DNA of 64,000 bases from assembly GCA_020002185.1 (NCBI GenBank), contig CM034541.1, forward strand, positions 30,902,648 to 30,966,647, read 5' to 3'. Below the pieces are notes generated by a model that did no database searches, was not told the origin of the DNA, and saw only the letters and a program-made list of their open reading frames with translations. The stretch's first letter is position 1. Every line of letters begins with the position of its first letter. Shown piece by piece: positions 19,058 to 32,503 of the stretch. Origin of the DNA: Paraescarpia echinospica (lineage: Eukaryota > Annelida > Polychaeta > Sabellida > Siboglinidae). The position numbers were made by a program, and so were the translations under genes.

Positions 19058-19172
19058 GTTCTGCTTCGGTATTGTAGAATGTTCTGCTTCGGCATTGTAG
19101 AATGTTCTGCTTCGGCATTGTAGAATGTTCTGCTTCGGCATTGTAGAATGTTCTGCTTTGGCATTGTTGGTG
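19058..19172. repeat. 23-bp tandem repeat, five copies
   Basis: The unit GTTCTGCTTCGGCATTGTAG plus AAT starts at 19058, 19081, 19104, 19127 and 19150; the last copy is diverged. Confidence 0.9.
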
Positions 19173-19315
19173 CTAAGTTCTTCTTGGTGTTGGTCACTGG
19201 GTTCGAATTCTTCTAGTAGCCTACTAACCAACTGTTGCCACAGGCACTCCCATTGCCGTAGGCAACTCACCTAGTGCAGTCGCCCTATTCCTTTAGAAAG
19301 TCGATTAAGGTACTA

Positions 19316-19506
19316 CAGGCGAACCTCGCTTTACGGCCACCTCGGAAATACAGCCACCTCGCAATTACGGTCACCCTACGACAGTCCGAAATTATTTCCG
19401 TATACTGTAAAGTATAGAAAATATTAGTTCTGCTAATACGGTCACCTCATTATTCAGGTCACTTTTGTCTAATCCCAAAGGTGACATTAATAGTGAGGTT
19501 CCGCTG
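19316..19506. mobile_element. Pogo/Tigger-like MITE, 191 bp
   Basis: The inverted ends are CAGGCGAACCTCGCTTTACG and (right end, complement) CAGCGGAACCTCACTATTAA. TA dinucleotides flank both sides (19314-19315, 19507-19508). The GAACCTC ends and TA target site are those of Tc1/mariner-pogo elements. No coding capacity. Confidence 0.8.
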
Positions 19507-20670
19507 TATATAAGCCGGTCCGCTTTGGCTGGCACTCCTATGCGCTGGCTGCAGCAGGGTGATCATCTTTTTTCCTGTATTATCTCTGTAACATTCTTAC
19601 CGTTGTGTAAGTGTAGACCTCCATTTTAGTCACACGCAAAATGTATTCCAGTGAATGACACATGCCGTTCACAGGATCCGAGCTGTCTTGTTGTTAGTGA
19701 GTGTATTTGCCATGGTCCACAACTCGCACCCGTAAAGGAGCACACCGTTCACCATAACCACGAATAGGCGCCCATTTGTATTGCGTGAGAACACGTTTCC
19801 ATAGTTTGCTAAGTTCACTGAGTGCTTAGACTGCACTCCAGGTTTCGTTTTAAGTGACGACAACGCTAACTACTCTTTCATGACACTGTACTTATTGGGT
19901 CGTAATTATATTTTCAAATCCGCCACGGGCTGCATAGATATTAAATAACGGATGTAGGCCTAGTCATTGCAACATCAGCATAACTTTTCACAAATTAGCC
20001 GGTGCTAAATGTAATGTGAACGTTAATAAATAAATAAATTCGTGGAAAAAGTTTTCGAAGGGTCAAAGAAACAATATAATTGATCGTTAGTGCCAGTGGC
20101 AAAACAAAATATGTTTACGGGTTGAACTCCAATAATGAATGTTATGCGTGGATTGACTGATCATTGGCGGGAGAAAAAACGAACTCCTGAGGCCAAATTG
20201 CTGCAGAGCTCAGATACGCATTGCACGCTAGTTAAAGGTAACAACACAGCGTAACCAAAGTCAGGGTTTCGAGGCTAATATACTGTCTTTGACATGCACT
20301 TTCAAATTATTCGAAATGTGGCAACATTTAATTTTAGTGAAAGAAATGTGGGTGCATTTGTCTTTACCTGGTGCATAGTTTAACATGACACCGGTCGAGG
20401 GAGTTTTTCTAGCCCACATATGTAACATTACAATTTACAACTTCGGTAGGCTTCAGCTGACCGAAACTAACTTATATCATTATTATATCTAAGTTACCTT
20501 TCGACCTGCCAGGATGGTAAATGAAGAAGATACCAGAATTAAGACACACCTGAAAATGAATTAAGGGGGTTGGGAGCTGACCGAGATATTCCTGATACAT
20601 CTAAGCACAGTACAGAGAACCAGTGAGGAGATACTGACATGGGCAGCATGAGAAACAGAAGCAGGTGGCA

Positions 20671-21008
20671 AGGGCGTATCCAGAGAGGGTTAGTCTAGGG
20701 GCGGGGGCACAAAACCTCCACTGGCGGCCGAACCAAATGCTGCAGAAACTGTTTCGCTGCCGCGCCGCCGTAGCTTCAACTTCTTCTCCGCTGTCTCCGC
20801 TTGACTGATGACATTGGAAGACAAGGGGGTGCTGTTGAAATGTTTTTGTCGCTGCGCCGCCGTAAGTTCAGTCATGGAGGCACATTAAAAAGGGTCTAGG
20901 GGGCACGGTTACGGTGGCCCATACAAAAAATGTCTGGGGCACGTCAAATTCCAAAGGTTTAGGGGGGCACATGCTCCCAGCCCCCCCCCTCACACACACG
21001 CCTATGCG
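20671..21008 (+). repeat. Dispersed G-rich repeat, family A (complete-looking copy)
   Basis: It begins AGGGCGTATCCAGAGAGGG and ends CACACACGCCTATGC, with imperfect inverted ends. The middle carries GGCGGCCGAACCAAAT and GCCGCGCCGCCGTAG. Related to 7150-7350 and 23370-23706. Confidence 0.65.
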
Positions 21009-21039
21009 CGGTAGAGTGAGAAGAGGATGATTGAAATTA

Positions 21040-21390
21040 AGATGGTATGGTAACGTTAAAAGGAGACATTATGTTCCTAGTTTTTCATTTATTATTTAAT
21101 ATAATGTTCTTAAGATTATAATAACTATGTTGAAAATATATTGGCCGCCAAATTGCGTTTAGTAAACTCGTAACAAATTTCGCAATTTGGAAGATACGAC
21201 CCCGGGGTTTGTTCAAGTGGTAAAAACACACAGTTTCAAAACAAGCTTTGTTGGCAGTACTGACGAGGCGGGCTGAGTTAACCGCAATACCCTTTCATGT
21301 TCAAAAACTTTCCATTTTCCCACGTTCAACACAGCAGAATCTCTTACAAATTACGACGCTGGCTATTTCCGGGTAGAGGAACAGACTGCC
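21040..21390 (+). repeat. Dispersed repeat, family B, copy 1
   Basis: AAGGAGACATTATGTTCCTA, GTAAACTCGTAACAA, CAAAACAAGCTTTGTTGGCA, GGGCTGAGTTAACCGCAATA and CCACGTTCAACACAGCAGA recur in the same order at 29640-29960 and 47525-47790. No tRNA promoter or coding frame is recognised. Confidence 0.7.
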
Positions 21391-23369
21391 TCCCTTTAAG
21401 ACTCGTCGAGAGAAACCAACTAAATAACGCATGCGCACGCACGCACACGCACGAGCCGCAGTTTTCATCAGTATCAGTAACCCTGGGAGATCGCCATGCG
21501 AAACGCTGAAGTTAAGCTAAGCTAATCATATCGTCGGTAAGAGTGTTCGGCTCGTTTTCGTTTCGGCCAACAGTGCCAAACGTTACGTATAACGTTTGAG
21601 AAGTAGAAATAATCATTTGAATCCTCAACACCAGTCAGCCGCTCATGAGAATGGTCAAACGGGTCATTATACTGGGATTTCCCGGAACTGCACTTTGATG
21701 TGAGACTCGGGCATTTATGCACCATGACACTTTCATGGTTCCCACAGCAAGACCGGCGGAAGACACAGTTTATAGGACAAATTACAGCTGTTCAACTGAT
21801 TCAAAGAACGTCCGCACATAGCATCGGAAATCTGTCATGCGTAGTGTCGACTCCATAATAGATAGTCACCACCCGTGGCTTGCGAGGATGGCTTACACGT
21901 TACAACAAATAAGATATTGCAGAAACACATGTGCGTTACCATATTTACAGAAAACTTTCTCACTTGCTGCAGTCTCTTCAAAAATATTACATTATTGAAA
22001 TAAATGCGGCTCGATGCCTGTGCTGGAGTAGGCTTAATTAAGTTGTCACATAATATAGCATCACGGAAGCATTAATATAACGAAACCGTAGAGAATCATC
22101 GACAAATACGGCTACGCGTAGCAAATCGGTTGAGCAGAAATGTGAACGTTGTCCTTAAGATTCTACACTATGTGTTACAGAACACTGCACTCATTTACTT
22201 GACTAGACAGATTATGTAACGTTGGAAATCCAACAGATCCGTGGTAGTCAAAAAACCCGCCCCATTGCGCAATGTCTGGTCGTCGAAGACTATATTATTA
22301 TCGTATCATGCTGCAAGATGTCTGTAGCTACTACACGATTACATTCCTGCATGCATGGTTTTAAATGTCAGCAGTAATATAATACACGTTTGCGTTGTTT
22401 ACTGGGATCAACAATTTTAGCTATGACTAAGTCCAATATGATAACACTAATCCAAGTCAAACAATATTTCTTAATAAAGGTTTGTGTGGACTTAAAGCAG
22501 GCCTTAGACGGAGGGGGGTGACGTGTGCACACACACATAATCCTCTCGCTGAGGTAAGCGTTCCGCTTACTTGAAAAAGAGTTCATTTGGTGGCTTTAAT
22601 GGGGTACAGTTGGAAGTCTTGAGAGGGGGTGCAATTAGAGGTGTTGCTTGGAGCGTAGAGGGGTGCAGTTGGAGTTTTGTGGGAGACGCAGGTCAAAAGA
22701 CCTCAAATCAATAACGCGATTCGCGCATGCACTCATACATACACAAAGGTTAATACAACACAAGCACACGCGCGCGCACATACACAGACACACACACACA
22801 AACACACACAAACAAACACATACACTTATCGTCGTCGTCTTTATCATCGTATTTTGCTTTTCGTTATACTGTATGGCCGACAGTGATCTCAACAATGTAA
22901 TTCTTCTACACCTATTTAAACGTTTATCAAACACGACACATCGTGCAATGTACATTATACAAAGGTTTTAGTTGAAAATAATGTTTGTCATAATGTTTGC
23001 AGAACAATGTTGTGGTGCTTTTTTATATTCAACGTTACGATATGGACTCAATGCAGCAGAGGCCAGGTACAATTTCAAGTTCGTTTTATCAATTAAAATA
23101 AGCATGTGATTTGAAACCCTAAATTATATAAAGGACCAAAAAACAAACTCGGTTATGAACACTGCATGGCAAGGCTACAATTAACGTGTCGATCCGCTAC
23201 GTTATTGGAGCCTAGATGTCATGCAGAGACCGGTAGCTCTTTGTATTGTAGTCGTCTTGAGGTATGTTGGACATGGCAATGACAAAGTAGTAAAATAGAG
23301 ACGTTCTATGTCAGGTGTAAGGTACGGAGGTGTCTTGTCATGTCGCTAGCACTACGCACGGGTGAATTT
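21391..23369. other. Gene-free stretch with a CA-rich tract
   Basis: No supported gene. The (CA)n-rich tract at about 22735-22825 opens His/Thr and Val/Cys-rich chance frames on opposite strands. Confidence 0.5.
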
Positions 23370-23706
23370 AGGGGCGGTTCCAGAGAGGGTATTGTACGGG
23401 AGGGGCAAACCTCCGTTGAGGCTCGCCAAAAAACCCTGGTGGCCAAACCACATTCAGGATGGGCTGAGACGGAGCTTCAGAACGACTCCGCTGTCGTCGG
23501 ATCCTGACATCGGAAGACGAGGGGAGGGGGTGAGGGTTGTTGTTGACCATTTTCCGCGACGTTCACAATTTCCGAAGGTCTACGGGGGTCGGGGCACATT
23601 CAACAGGTCTCCGGGGGCACGCCACTATTATAGTGCAGACATTGCGCGGCAAAATTCCAAAGGTATACTGGGTGCACGTGTCCCCATGCCCCCGGAACCG
23701 CCTATA
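23370..23706 (+). repeat. Dispersed G-rich repeat, family A, with inverted ends
   Basis: The left end AGGGGCGGTTCCAGAG and the right end CCCCGGAACCGCCTAT are imperfect inverted repeats around GGCGGTTCC, suggesting a non-autonomous DNA transposon. The 146-aa open frame across it is not a gene: it encodes the repeat itself. Confidence 0.65.
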
Positions 23707-26700
23707 GGATTCAATGCACTGCTATTATACCATTCTGGAGTATTATTTCACGATTATTATTACATTTCACGATTTCAGTTTTCTACGCCCAACGCACGTT
23801 AACGCAACGCATTCAGAGTAGGCCTATCAACTCACCTATTGGATAATCAAAGGTGTGACATTATTGACAAGGGTTTTGACATACGAAAACGCAGAATGAA
23901 AATTAACAGGTGCATGTAAATGCATACAATCGGGCCTAAATGTTATCACGGAACAACGCAAAGTTCACACAACGTATTCATAGTTTTACATATGCCATCA
24001 ACTTAAAACATGGTAAAAATAGTATAGTTTGCCCAACGTATGGACTGCTACATCTAGCCACGTAAAGGGTGTACATTTCAATCCGCTCAATTTGAAAAGG
24101 GTATCCTTTTGACAAGTCTAACATTGTTTAGGGGGTCAATTAGACAAGAGCTCAAGAATGTCGTATTGCAATGTTCGGAGTATCCTCCTCCCGGGAATTA
24201 GAACACAAACAACGAGCAGTGACGAGTTTATCTTTACACGAATGTTGCACTTTATTTGCACCGCCGTAGACAAGTATCACACTGACAGAAATCAACATAC
24301 AGTCACAGATTTATAAATGCAGGGAAAGTTCCTTGTATAGTCTACGTCTACAGCTGTTAAGTGCTTCTAAGTGTACTGCGCCTTTCAGCTGAGGCGGCAG
24401 CACGTGGTACACGGAAGACGGATGGGCAATTTTCAAGATTCCAATGTTTCTGTCGTAACTTACAGCAGCGGTTTTTTGAGCAGCACAAACGGAGTAGCGG
24501 AAACAACTGCGATGTTAACAGGGACGCCAATGCGATACGTTAATGTCAACACTTAAGTAGAAGCTATTTCTACGACGGTAGGCCTACATACGAAACATTG
24601 CTCCTGTCACAAAGACACAAGAAAGCAATAGCGCAGGTGTGTCAACAATGCACATTTACGGCCTGCACAATATTAACACGCACCGTGCCACATCAGATGA
24701 TTTAGTTGAGTTTCATACCACAAAATGTTTGGTAATATTGCACTTTTAGTGTCACAAAAATATGCCAAATATCAGCATAACCACAATATCTCCAACATGT
24801 GAAATGTTTCCCGACCCTTGCCGGCTTAGCTCATACACATTGTATAACAACAGGTGATATATAATTTGCTTCAATATCCTACTGCTGCACATCCCACCTA
24901 TACAATTAGTTGTAAGTTTAACGAAACTACAGCGCGTTTGTTCACCATGAATGTCCACAGTCCATCTAATATGCGTACCATCGGTCTTACGCACACACCT
25001 AACTTTCCCAATATGGCTCCTCTTTACAATACCATACAGAGAGTACATTCATCATTTCCTATCTTCCGAGAAAAGAAAGAAAGAGCCTATTCATCGCGGT
25101 CCAATGCATTGTCCGCCCAGCCAGACGCAGTGTTTTAATACACCCTCTAAATCAAACTAATCATATGCTTTTTTGATGTCCTCTACAAATTTTAGCCAAA
25201 GGTTTTTTGACGAGTACCACGTATTCCAAATTCCTGCTACTCGGAACGTTTCTGATGTCAGCTCAAATTCCAATCAATTGGGGAGGTTTTATACAGCATT
25301 CTCTAATCATAGTCGGTTATTATGCATGTCGCATTTGCCGTCATACGATCGCTGATTAGTCTGTGTGTCCCTTTTTCTTTCCTGAATCATTCAAACTATG
25401 GCAGATGTGTCTGCGTCCTTCACACGTAGACCTCAACATTCGTGTACTGCGCGATATTATTAAGCTATCCGCAAGCACAGATAATTGTTGAAGTTGTCTT
25501 TAATTTAAATCAACTTCTTCATTAGTAAAGTCACGGAAGAGTAGATAGGGTGGTTTTGTATGTAATACCAACGGTAATTCACACTTAAAATGGTTTAAAA
25601 TCGCAAAGCAATCCATATTTCAAACTGGCGCAGTTTAAAAGTTGGTTTTCTGTTGCTTTGCTGGAACATGCCTGCGTGGCAACTGTTAACAGGCAGCTCA
25701 GTGAACTGCTTTTCTCGAGTGAGAATATCTCGACGGCACTAAACATCAGAGGTTTGTGGTTCCGAATGTTTTGGTTACCTTTTAGGGGCTAAACTCTGTT
25801 TCGCGCTTATTAAATACAATTTAGCGGGCAGTGTACCTTCAAAATAGTTAATCTAGTCTTACGAACACTATATTAATTATTACTCAAAGCGACGAACATA
25901 TCTCCTTTAATGCAGTCTCATTATCCAGTCCATCCATCCATGAATCTCCATACCAAATATGGTTCCTAATGGCAGTTTCGTGTACCGATAATATATGGCT
26001 TTAATACATTGGTTTGTTGACGGGAAGTAAAAGATAGTTAGCAAAAGGAAGTACGATAATAGCAATCTTAGTTTATTGCTAGAGGTTATCTGTTGTCAGC
26101 AAAGGATTGCTCAGAGGTGGATGGAAGTTACACCTCCATCTAGTGCGTCGACTAAGTATGAATTATCGATATCATGTATGCCAAACTACAGGTATGTTAT
26201 TGGGTCAAGTAATAATCATTGAATCGCTACCTACAAATTAATAAGAATTATTTATAAGACATATAATCACAAGGTATAAAATTAAATACTGAATAGTAGT
26301 TATTTTCCTGCTAAATAAATACATAACTAACGCATTGTTAAAATACATTACATGACATTTTATGCCTTACAAATTTATAAATAGGAAACATACATAAAAA
26401 CATGTAGTACACAAAGTAAATAATTTCCGTAAAATGGAAGACAGCAGACTTAAAAAACCTAACATAATTAATGTGTCAATCAGCCATAAAATGTACTTGA
26501 TAGTAAATGTAATTTTCTGATATTTTATGTCAATGTCCTCATGTTTCTAAATAGGGTGTCAGCAAATGAATTTATGATTGCCTAAATGCTACAGTTGAAC
26601 GCCAATGGCTCCACTCAGATTTGGTTACATAATTTTTGTAGGCAGAATCTTATATTTGGTTTACTTTGCAATAAATATAACACACATACCTATGTTACAG

Positions 26701-28670
26701 AATGCAAGATTAACCTTGCATTAAAATTTATATGGTTGGAAAACATAAAATGTACTAAAATAAATATCCAAATGCTGTAAATTTGATAACAAGTCACCCT
26801 AATATTTTGAATAGCCTCCAGTAACACTGCTCTTTTTAACAAAGTATAATTTTATCATTTAACACAAATATTCAAACACTTTCCAATTGGGTTTGCAGAT
26901 CAACGTATTATCGATGATGATTACCAGTGAACTAATCATTCACATTTCCATTACTGTCATGCATTTCATATTCACAAACCTAATCCTCTTGCATTGCAAA
27001 CTCTGTCATATCAGGTTATTCACATAATAACCTGCACTAATATGACTCAAAAACATATAATCGTCCACCACTCATATGTACACTTTCACGGTAAATTCTA
27101 TCCATATTGGTAACCAAAATATTGTTACTGTCAATAATTGTCTTAATGACCATAACCACTGGTACATGTTTTAACAGTTCCGACCTTATTTTCAACACAA
27201 ATAACATGTACTCCTTAACATGGCTTATTCATACACATATCTTAGGCATGGTACGTAGCCAATTGGCTTTTACACTTTACTTTTATTATGTGTTTTACGG
27301 TAATGTGGTGAGTATATTTGGTACAATACGGTAACACAATGAACAGGTATACGAACTGCACTCAAGTGATCAAAAAACCTATGACAATATAAATCATCAA
27401 AACAAAATCATCTCTCATGATCTCTATGCAGTCAAGCAGTAATAATTGCATGTTTACTGCTACGGCATACCAGAAGCTTCTGGCTTTCTGCTTCACACTT
27501 GGCTTCAATGCACACACAATATGACACCAATCATCACTGGTGAAGAACAGTGGAGGTGACCATGGCAGTAAGCGACACCGTAACATGGTGAATACCTTTG
27601 ACAAACATGTTTGTGAACGACAACATGTGGACGTTGTGAACTTGCGCATGGCTAAACAAAGGCGAGAGAGAACTGAACCCCATCCTGCAGTAAAGGTCAT
27701 GTGAAAGACGGCTTCTTATGTGGATTTGTTTTCTTAACATTTCCGGAAGCAGACATTCACGTGAACAATTTTATTTTCACGTCCAGATGTCTCATAGCGT
27801 AAATATTGATGAAGCAAATAGACGAAGTTATATGGGTATAATAATAACTCTCCCAGCACCCAGAATTATACTACCCATACTATAGCGACGATGAACAGAG
27901 TAAACATTGCATTATCACTAGATAAGTAGCTCTATTTCTCAGCTATTGCACCATAACATTAAGACAATAAGTTACCGGAAACACATGGCAAAACATATTC
28001 AAATTATCGTTTCAGAGTAACATGCCAGATGTCAACCATAGCCATAGATTTAAAAACTTAAATTCAAGTAAAAGACCTGCAACACTGCATCAACATCAGC
28101 TAACCAACTTTCATAAGCACCTATAATCGAACAACATCTGATGTTACTCTAATGTTCTTCCAACCAATTTGAGTCAGCACATCACGTTTGCAAAAATATT
28201 CATAAATTAAAAATAACAGCTGACACTGCAAAACAGAACTAACAAATAAAATATTATTGTACAATCAGCACCTTCCAAGTTTCCCTAGGCGGAAGATCTC
28301 TGGCTTTTTCTCATTTACCAAACATTCTTCCCATCAGCCGATTTTAAACAAAACACTCCCGCTTTTGTTACATTTCATTTAACAATGTTTTCTATCGACT
28401 TTCAGTGTTTCTGGCTTGATTACGTTTACTTACATAAATTTTGCGATTTATGAATGTAGATCAACTTAACCAAGCCAAAAATGTTGGAAATCGCCTCTCT
28501 TACAAATGTTTAAATTTTATATCAGGAGAAATACATCCTGCAAGTGGCACCATCAACAGGGAAAACGTTGGTTGCGCTCCTTAGAAACACAGCCGCCATG
28601 AGAGTGGCCGATCTCCAGCTATTTGTGTGTGCTAACTTGGAAGGGCTGGGTGAGTTACATTGATAGCATG
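23707..28670. other. Gene-free 5-kb stretch downstream of the START gene
   Basis: AT-rich, with short chance frames only. The part just below 28671 should hold the 3' UTR of the minus-strand START gene. I see no further exon. Confidence 0.45.
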
Positions 28671-28830
28671 CTAATCATCCTTCATGACGCCGTCTTCTTT
28701 CATGGCCGTCTTGACACATGTAAAGAAGTTCATCATATTGGAAGGGAGCGCCGTCTCCACGATGGACTTGGGCAGCATTCCACCCAGGTCTGTCTGGTTG
28801 TAGGTGATCAGACGGGTCTGGTTCGGACTA
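28671..28830 (-). CDS. STARD5-like: START gene, last coding exon
   Basis: Acceptor CTATCTTGCAG ends at 28831. It reads [20 protein letters not shown] and on to KEDGVMKDD, then TAG (28671-28673). This is the C-terminal START helix, which closes over the lipid pocket in the family. Confidence 0.9.
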
Positions 28831-29007
28831 CTGCAAGATAGGTTGACAGCAAGTTAGATTTGTCAGTGTTCAAAGCTGCACAGTTACTAATAAATAAGTG
28901 AGTGAGTGAGTGAGTGAGTGAGTGAGTGAGTGAGTGAGTGAGTGAGCGAGCGATTGAGTGTGTGTGCGTGTGTGTGTTTGAGTGTGTGTATTGTGTGTGT
29001 GTTTGTG

Positions 29008-29041
<34 letters not shown>

Positions 29042-29067
29042 CATGTGTGTGTGTGTGTGTGTTTGTG

Positions 29068-29107
<40 letters not shown>

Positions 29108-32100
29108 CATGTGTGTGTGTGTGTGTTTGCGTGCATGTGAGCGTATACATGCGTGCATGCATTAGTGTGAGTGCATTAGTGTGAGTTCACATGCATGTAT
29201 ATGTACATACTTGTGCAAGCACAGCAAAATATCACAACATATTAAAGTACACTGCTGTTTGTCATCTGGATAGTTAAGTGGTTATATTACATACCATGCA
29301 ACAAGTTAACTATAATTGGAAGCAATTAGCTTGCCACACATGTTATCACAGAGTTTAGGGGGGATGAACATGTGAATAGTTTAGGGGAGGTGAACAAGTG
29401 AATAGATTAGGGGGGTGAACAAATGAATAGGTTAGGGGGGATGAACAAGTGAATAGTTTAGCTGTTTGGAAATTACGCAGTTTCACCAATCCTACTATGC
29501 TAGCTTCGATGTTTGCCAACAACTAGTATGAAAAAGTGACACATGGGCCTTGCACCAACATAGTTGGCCAACGGCACATTGATGATGGCACATTGTAGTA
29601 CAACAAAAATACTATTACACAACCAAACTTATTCAATGTGTTAAATGATATTAAAAGGACGTAGTCTGTTCCAAGTTTTTCATGTATTATTTAATATATG
29701 GTGTTCTTTAGACTGTACTAACTTTGTTGAAGATATAGTAACCACCAAACTGTGTTTAGTAAGCCCGTAACAACGGTCGCAACTTGAAGGCACGACCACG
29801 GGTGCATGTTCAAATAGTAAACAAAACATCTACTTTCAAAACAAGCTTTATTGGCAATAATTATAGCTGAGTTGGGCTGAGTTAACTGCTATAGCCTTTG
29901 ATGTTCAGCAGTGCTCACTTTCCCATGGTCAACACAGCAGACTTCTAGTTAGAAATTACTACTCCCCTAATTATAGAACTTAAAAAATACGTTAACAGCA
30001 ATATTAAGACTCGCTGAACAAACCACAACAGCATATTGTTGGAAAACAAAGAAATACTGTCAGGGAAACTTGGAAAATATTAAACAGGATAATCAACAAA
30101 TAATTTAACACACTTTCGCATCCAGAATATTTCATGAGAAATAACAAAATCATTAAAGACAGGACAGGTATAACAAATGGATTTAATCCTTTTTTACACA
30201 TGTTGGACCAAATCTAGCAAAGAATATTTCATTATCTGTAAAGGATGTGTCTATTTATGATTACTTGGGGAAAAGACTAGAGAATAGTATGTTTCTAAGT
30301 CCAGTCGATGATCAAGAAATTATTAGAATTGTTCAACATTTCAAAAATAAAATGTCAACAGATTATAGTGATATTAACATGAGTAGGGTTAAGAAAATCA
30401 TTACTCAGATTGTAAAACCATTCAGCCTATTTACAAATTAGACCTATCGCATTGGTACCACAATTTTCCAAAATTCTAAAGAAATTATACAATGATAAGT
30501 TAGACAAATTCATAAACAAATATGATGTACTTTGTTCAAGCCATTATAGCTTTAGATCTAACAGGTCAACTTCTGTTGCTCTTCTCGATTTGGTTGAAGA
30601 AATTAGAAATGCACTCGATCGTAAAAATATGCTATTGGCATATTTGTTGATCTAAAGCAGGGATTTGACACTATTGATCATAATATACTAGCAAAGAAAT
30701 TACATTTTATGGTATACGTGGTGCAGCTCATAAATGGATTGTGAGCTATTTGGAAAATAGAAAACAATTTGTTTAGTATAAAAATTGTGACTCGGAGGTA
30801 CTTGATGTATGTTGTGGTGTTCCACAGGGTTCGATTTTAGGACCAAAGCTATTTATTATGTATATAAACGACATTTGTAATGTTTCAGAAGTTTTTAAGT
30901 ATATTCTGTTTGCAGATGACCCTAACTTATTTTGTTGTGATAGTGATTTAGACGAATTGATCCGGAAGACAAATGCTGGGTTAAACAAACGTCATGTATG
31001 GTTTGCTGTAAATCGGTTATCACTAAATGTTACAAAAACAAATTATATGATATTTGGAAATTACATATTGAATTCAAGTATTTCTATAAAGATAAATGAG
31101 TAAGAAATTAATAGAGTTGAAGTCGTTAAATTTTTAGGTGTTCTGATTAACAACAAGTTAACATGGAAAAATCACATTTGCTTAGTGAAATCAAAACTGT
31201 CAAAATGTAGTGCAATTACGTACAGAGCTAGTTTCTTGATTAACAGAAGTGGCACGTCTATATTATACCACTCACTCTATTTGTCTTATGTACTGTGCTG
31301 AAATATGAGGCAACACGTACTCAGCAAATGTTGAATGTCAAGTCTTGGTACAGAAAAAAGTAATAAGGTTACTCTGTGGTGCTAAGAGGTTGGATCATAC
31401 GTCAAGGTTATTCTATAATCTGCACATTCTTAAAGTACCTGATACAGTGGAATTGAGAACTGCTGTAATTATGTTTAAGGCATATCATAATCAGTTGCCA
31501 AAGAATGTACAATAGTTTTTCAGTATACATAAGTCTGTCTATGCGACCAGAAAAGTCCATAATTTTACACAATATTATGCTCATACTAACTTGAAAAGTA
31601 TGTGTCTACCAGTTAAAGGTGTTAAACTCTGGAATTCTCTTGATAACTCACTAATTTGTTGTCACAATATTCATCTTTTTAAAAACAAATACAAAGAAAA
31701 ATTATTCAAAAATGACGTATATAATGAGTAGGTATTTAAAAAAGTATGGTGTTGGGGTTATATTATTACTTTAACTTCGTTTTACAAACAGCCTACCATG
31801 ATTTGGACATTATAATTATGTATCATGTATTCTAAGTCATGTTACATGTCATACAATGTTATAGATTTTTTTAGGTGTAATGGGGCAAGGATTTATGTGT
31901 TACACTTCTTCTTGCAATTTCCGACAATTGTATATATCTACTTTACTATGTCTATGTCTGTTGTTGGTGAAATAAAGTTTCATTCATTCATTCATTCAAT
32001 TCCAGGTAGACGAACAAACTACATCCCTTTTTAATATATAACTGTTTATGTGTCATCTTTACGGTGCTTAAAAACAATGCCAGACACATTTTTTGGCATT

Positions 32101-32432
32101 GATTCAAAATATCCTGCATTGGTTACTTACTATGCTGGTGAATTAAACACATTTTTGAAAACTGCTCTTTTAGAAAAGTGTCAATCTGTTAATGATGTAA
32201 TTAATACAGTAATCATAACATAAATGTGACAGATATATTGGGTTAGAGATACATCTACTGTTTTGGTTGTGTCAGATACGTACTCTGGAATTTTGAAGCA
32301 TATAAGAGCACAGGGGTAGTTTACCCCACGGACGAAGTCAGACGAAGCTGGACAGTCAGGGTGATCCACTCCTTCTGCTGAAAGCACAAACATTCATTTG
32401 GTTATTCTTCCTAGAATCACATCAAACTATAG

Positions 32433-32503
<71 letters not shown>

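Noticed and set aside
22635..22971. Overlapping ~107-aa frames on both strands
   Set aside because: They run through a CA-rich tract; no domain and no splice or promoter support.
23362..23802. 146-aa plus-strand frame
   Set aside because: Lies over the dispersed G-rich repeat (family A); other copies do not keep the frame.
28593..28664. GCCGCCATG-type start context on the plus strand, and ATGGCGGCTG on the minus strand
   Set aside because: Frames end after ~24 codons and lie in the expected 3' UTR of the START gene.
28808..29184. His/Thr- and Cys/Val-rich frames on both strands
   Set aside because: Produced by (TGAG)n and (TG)n microsatellites.
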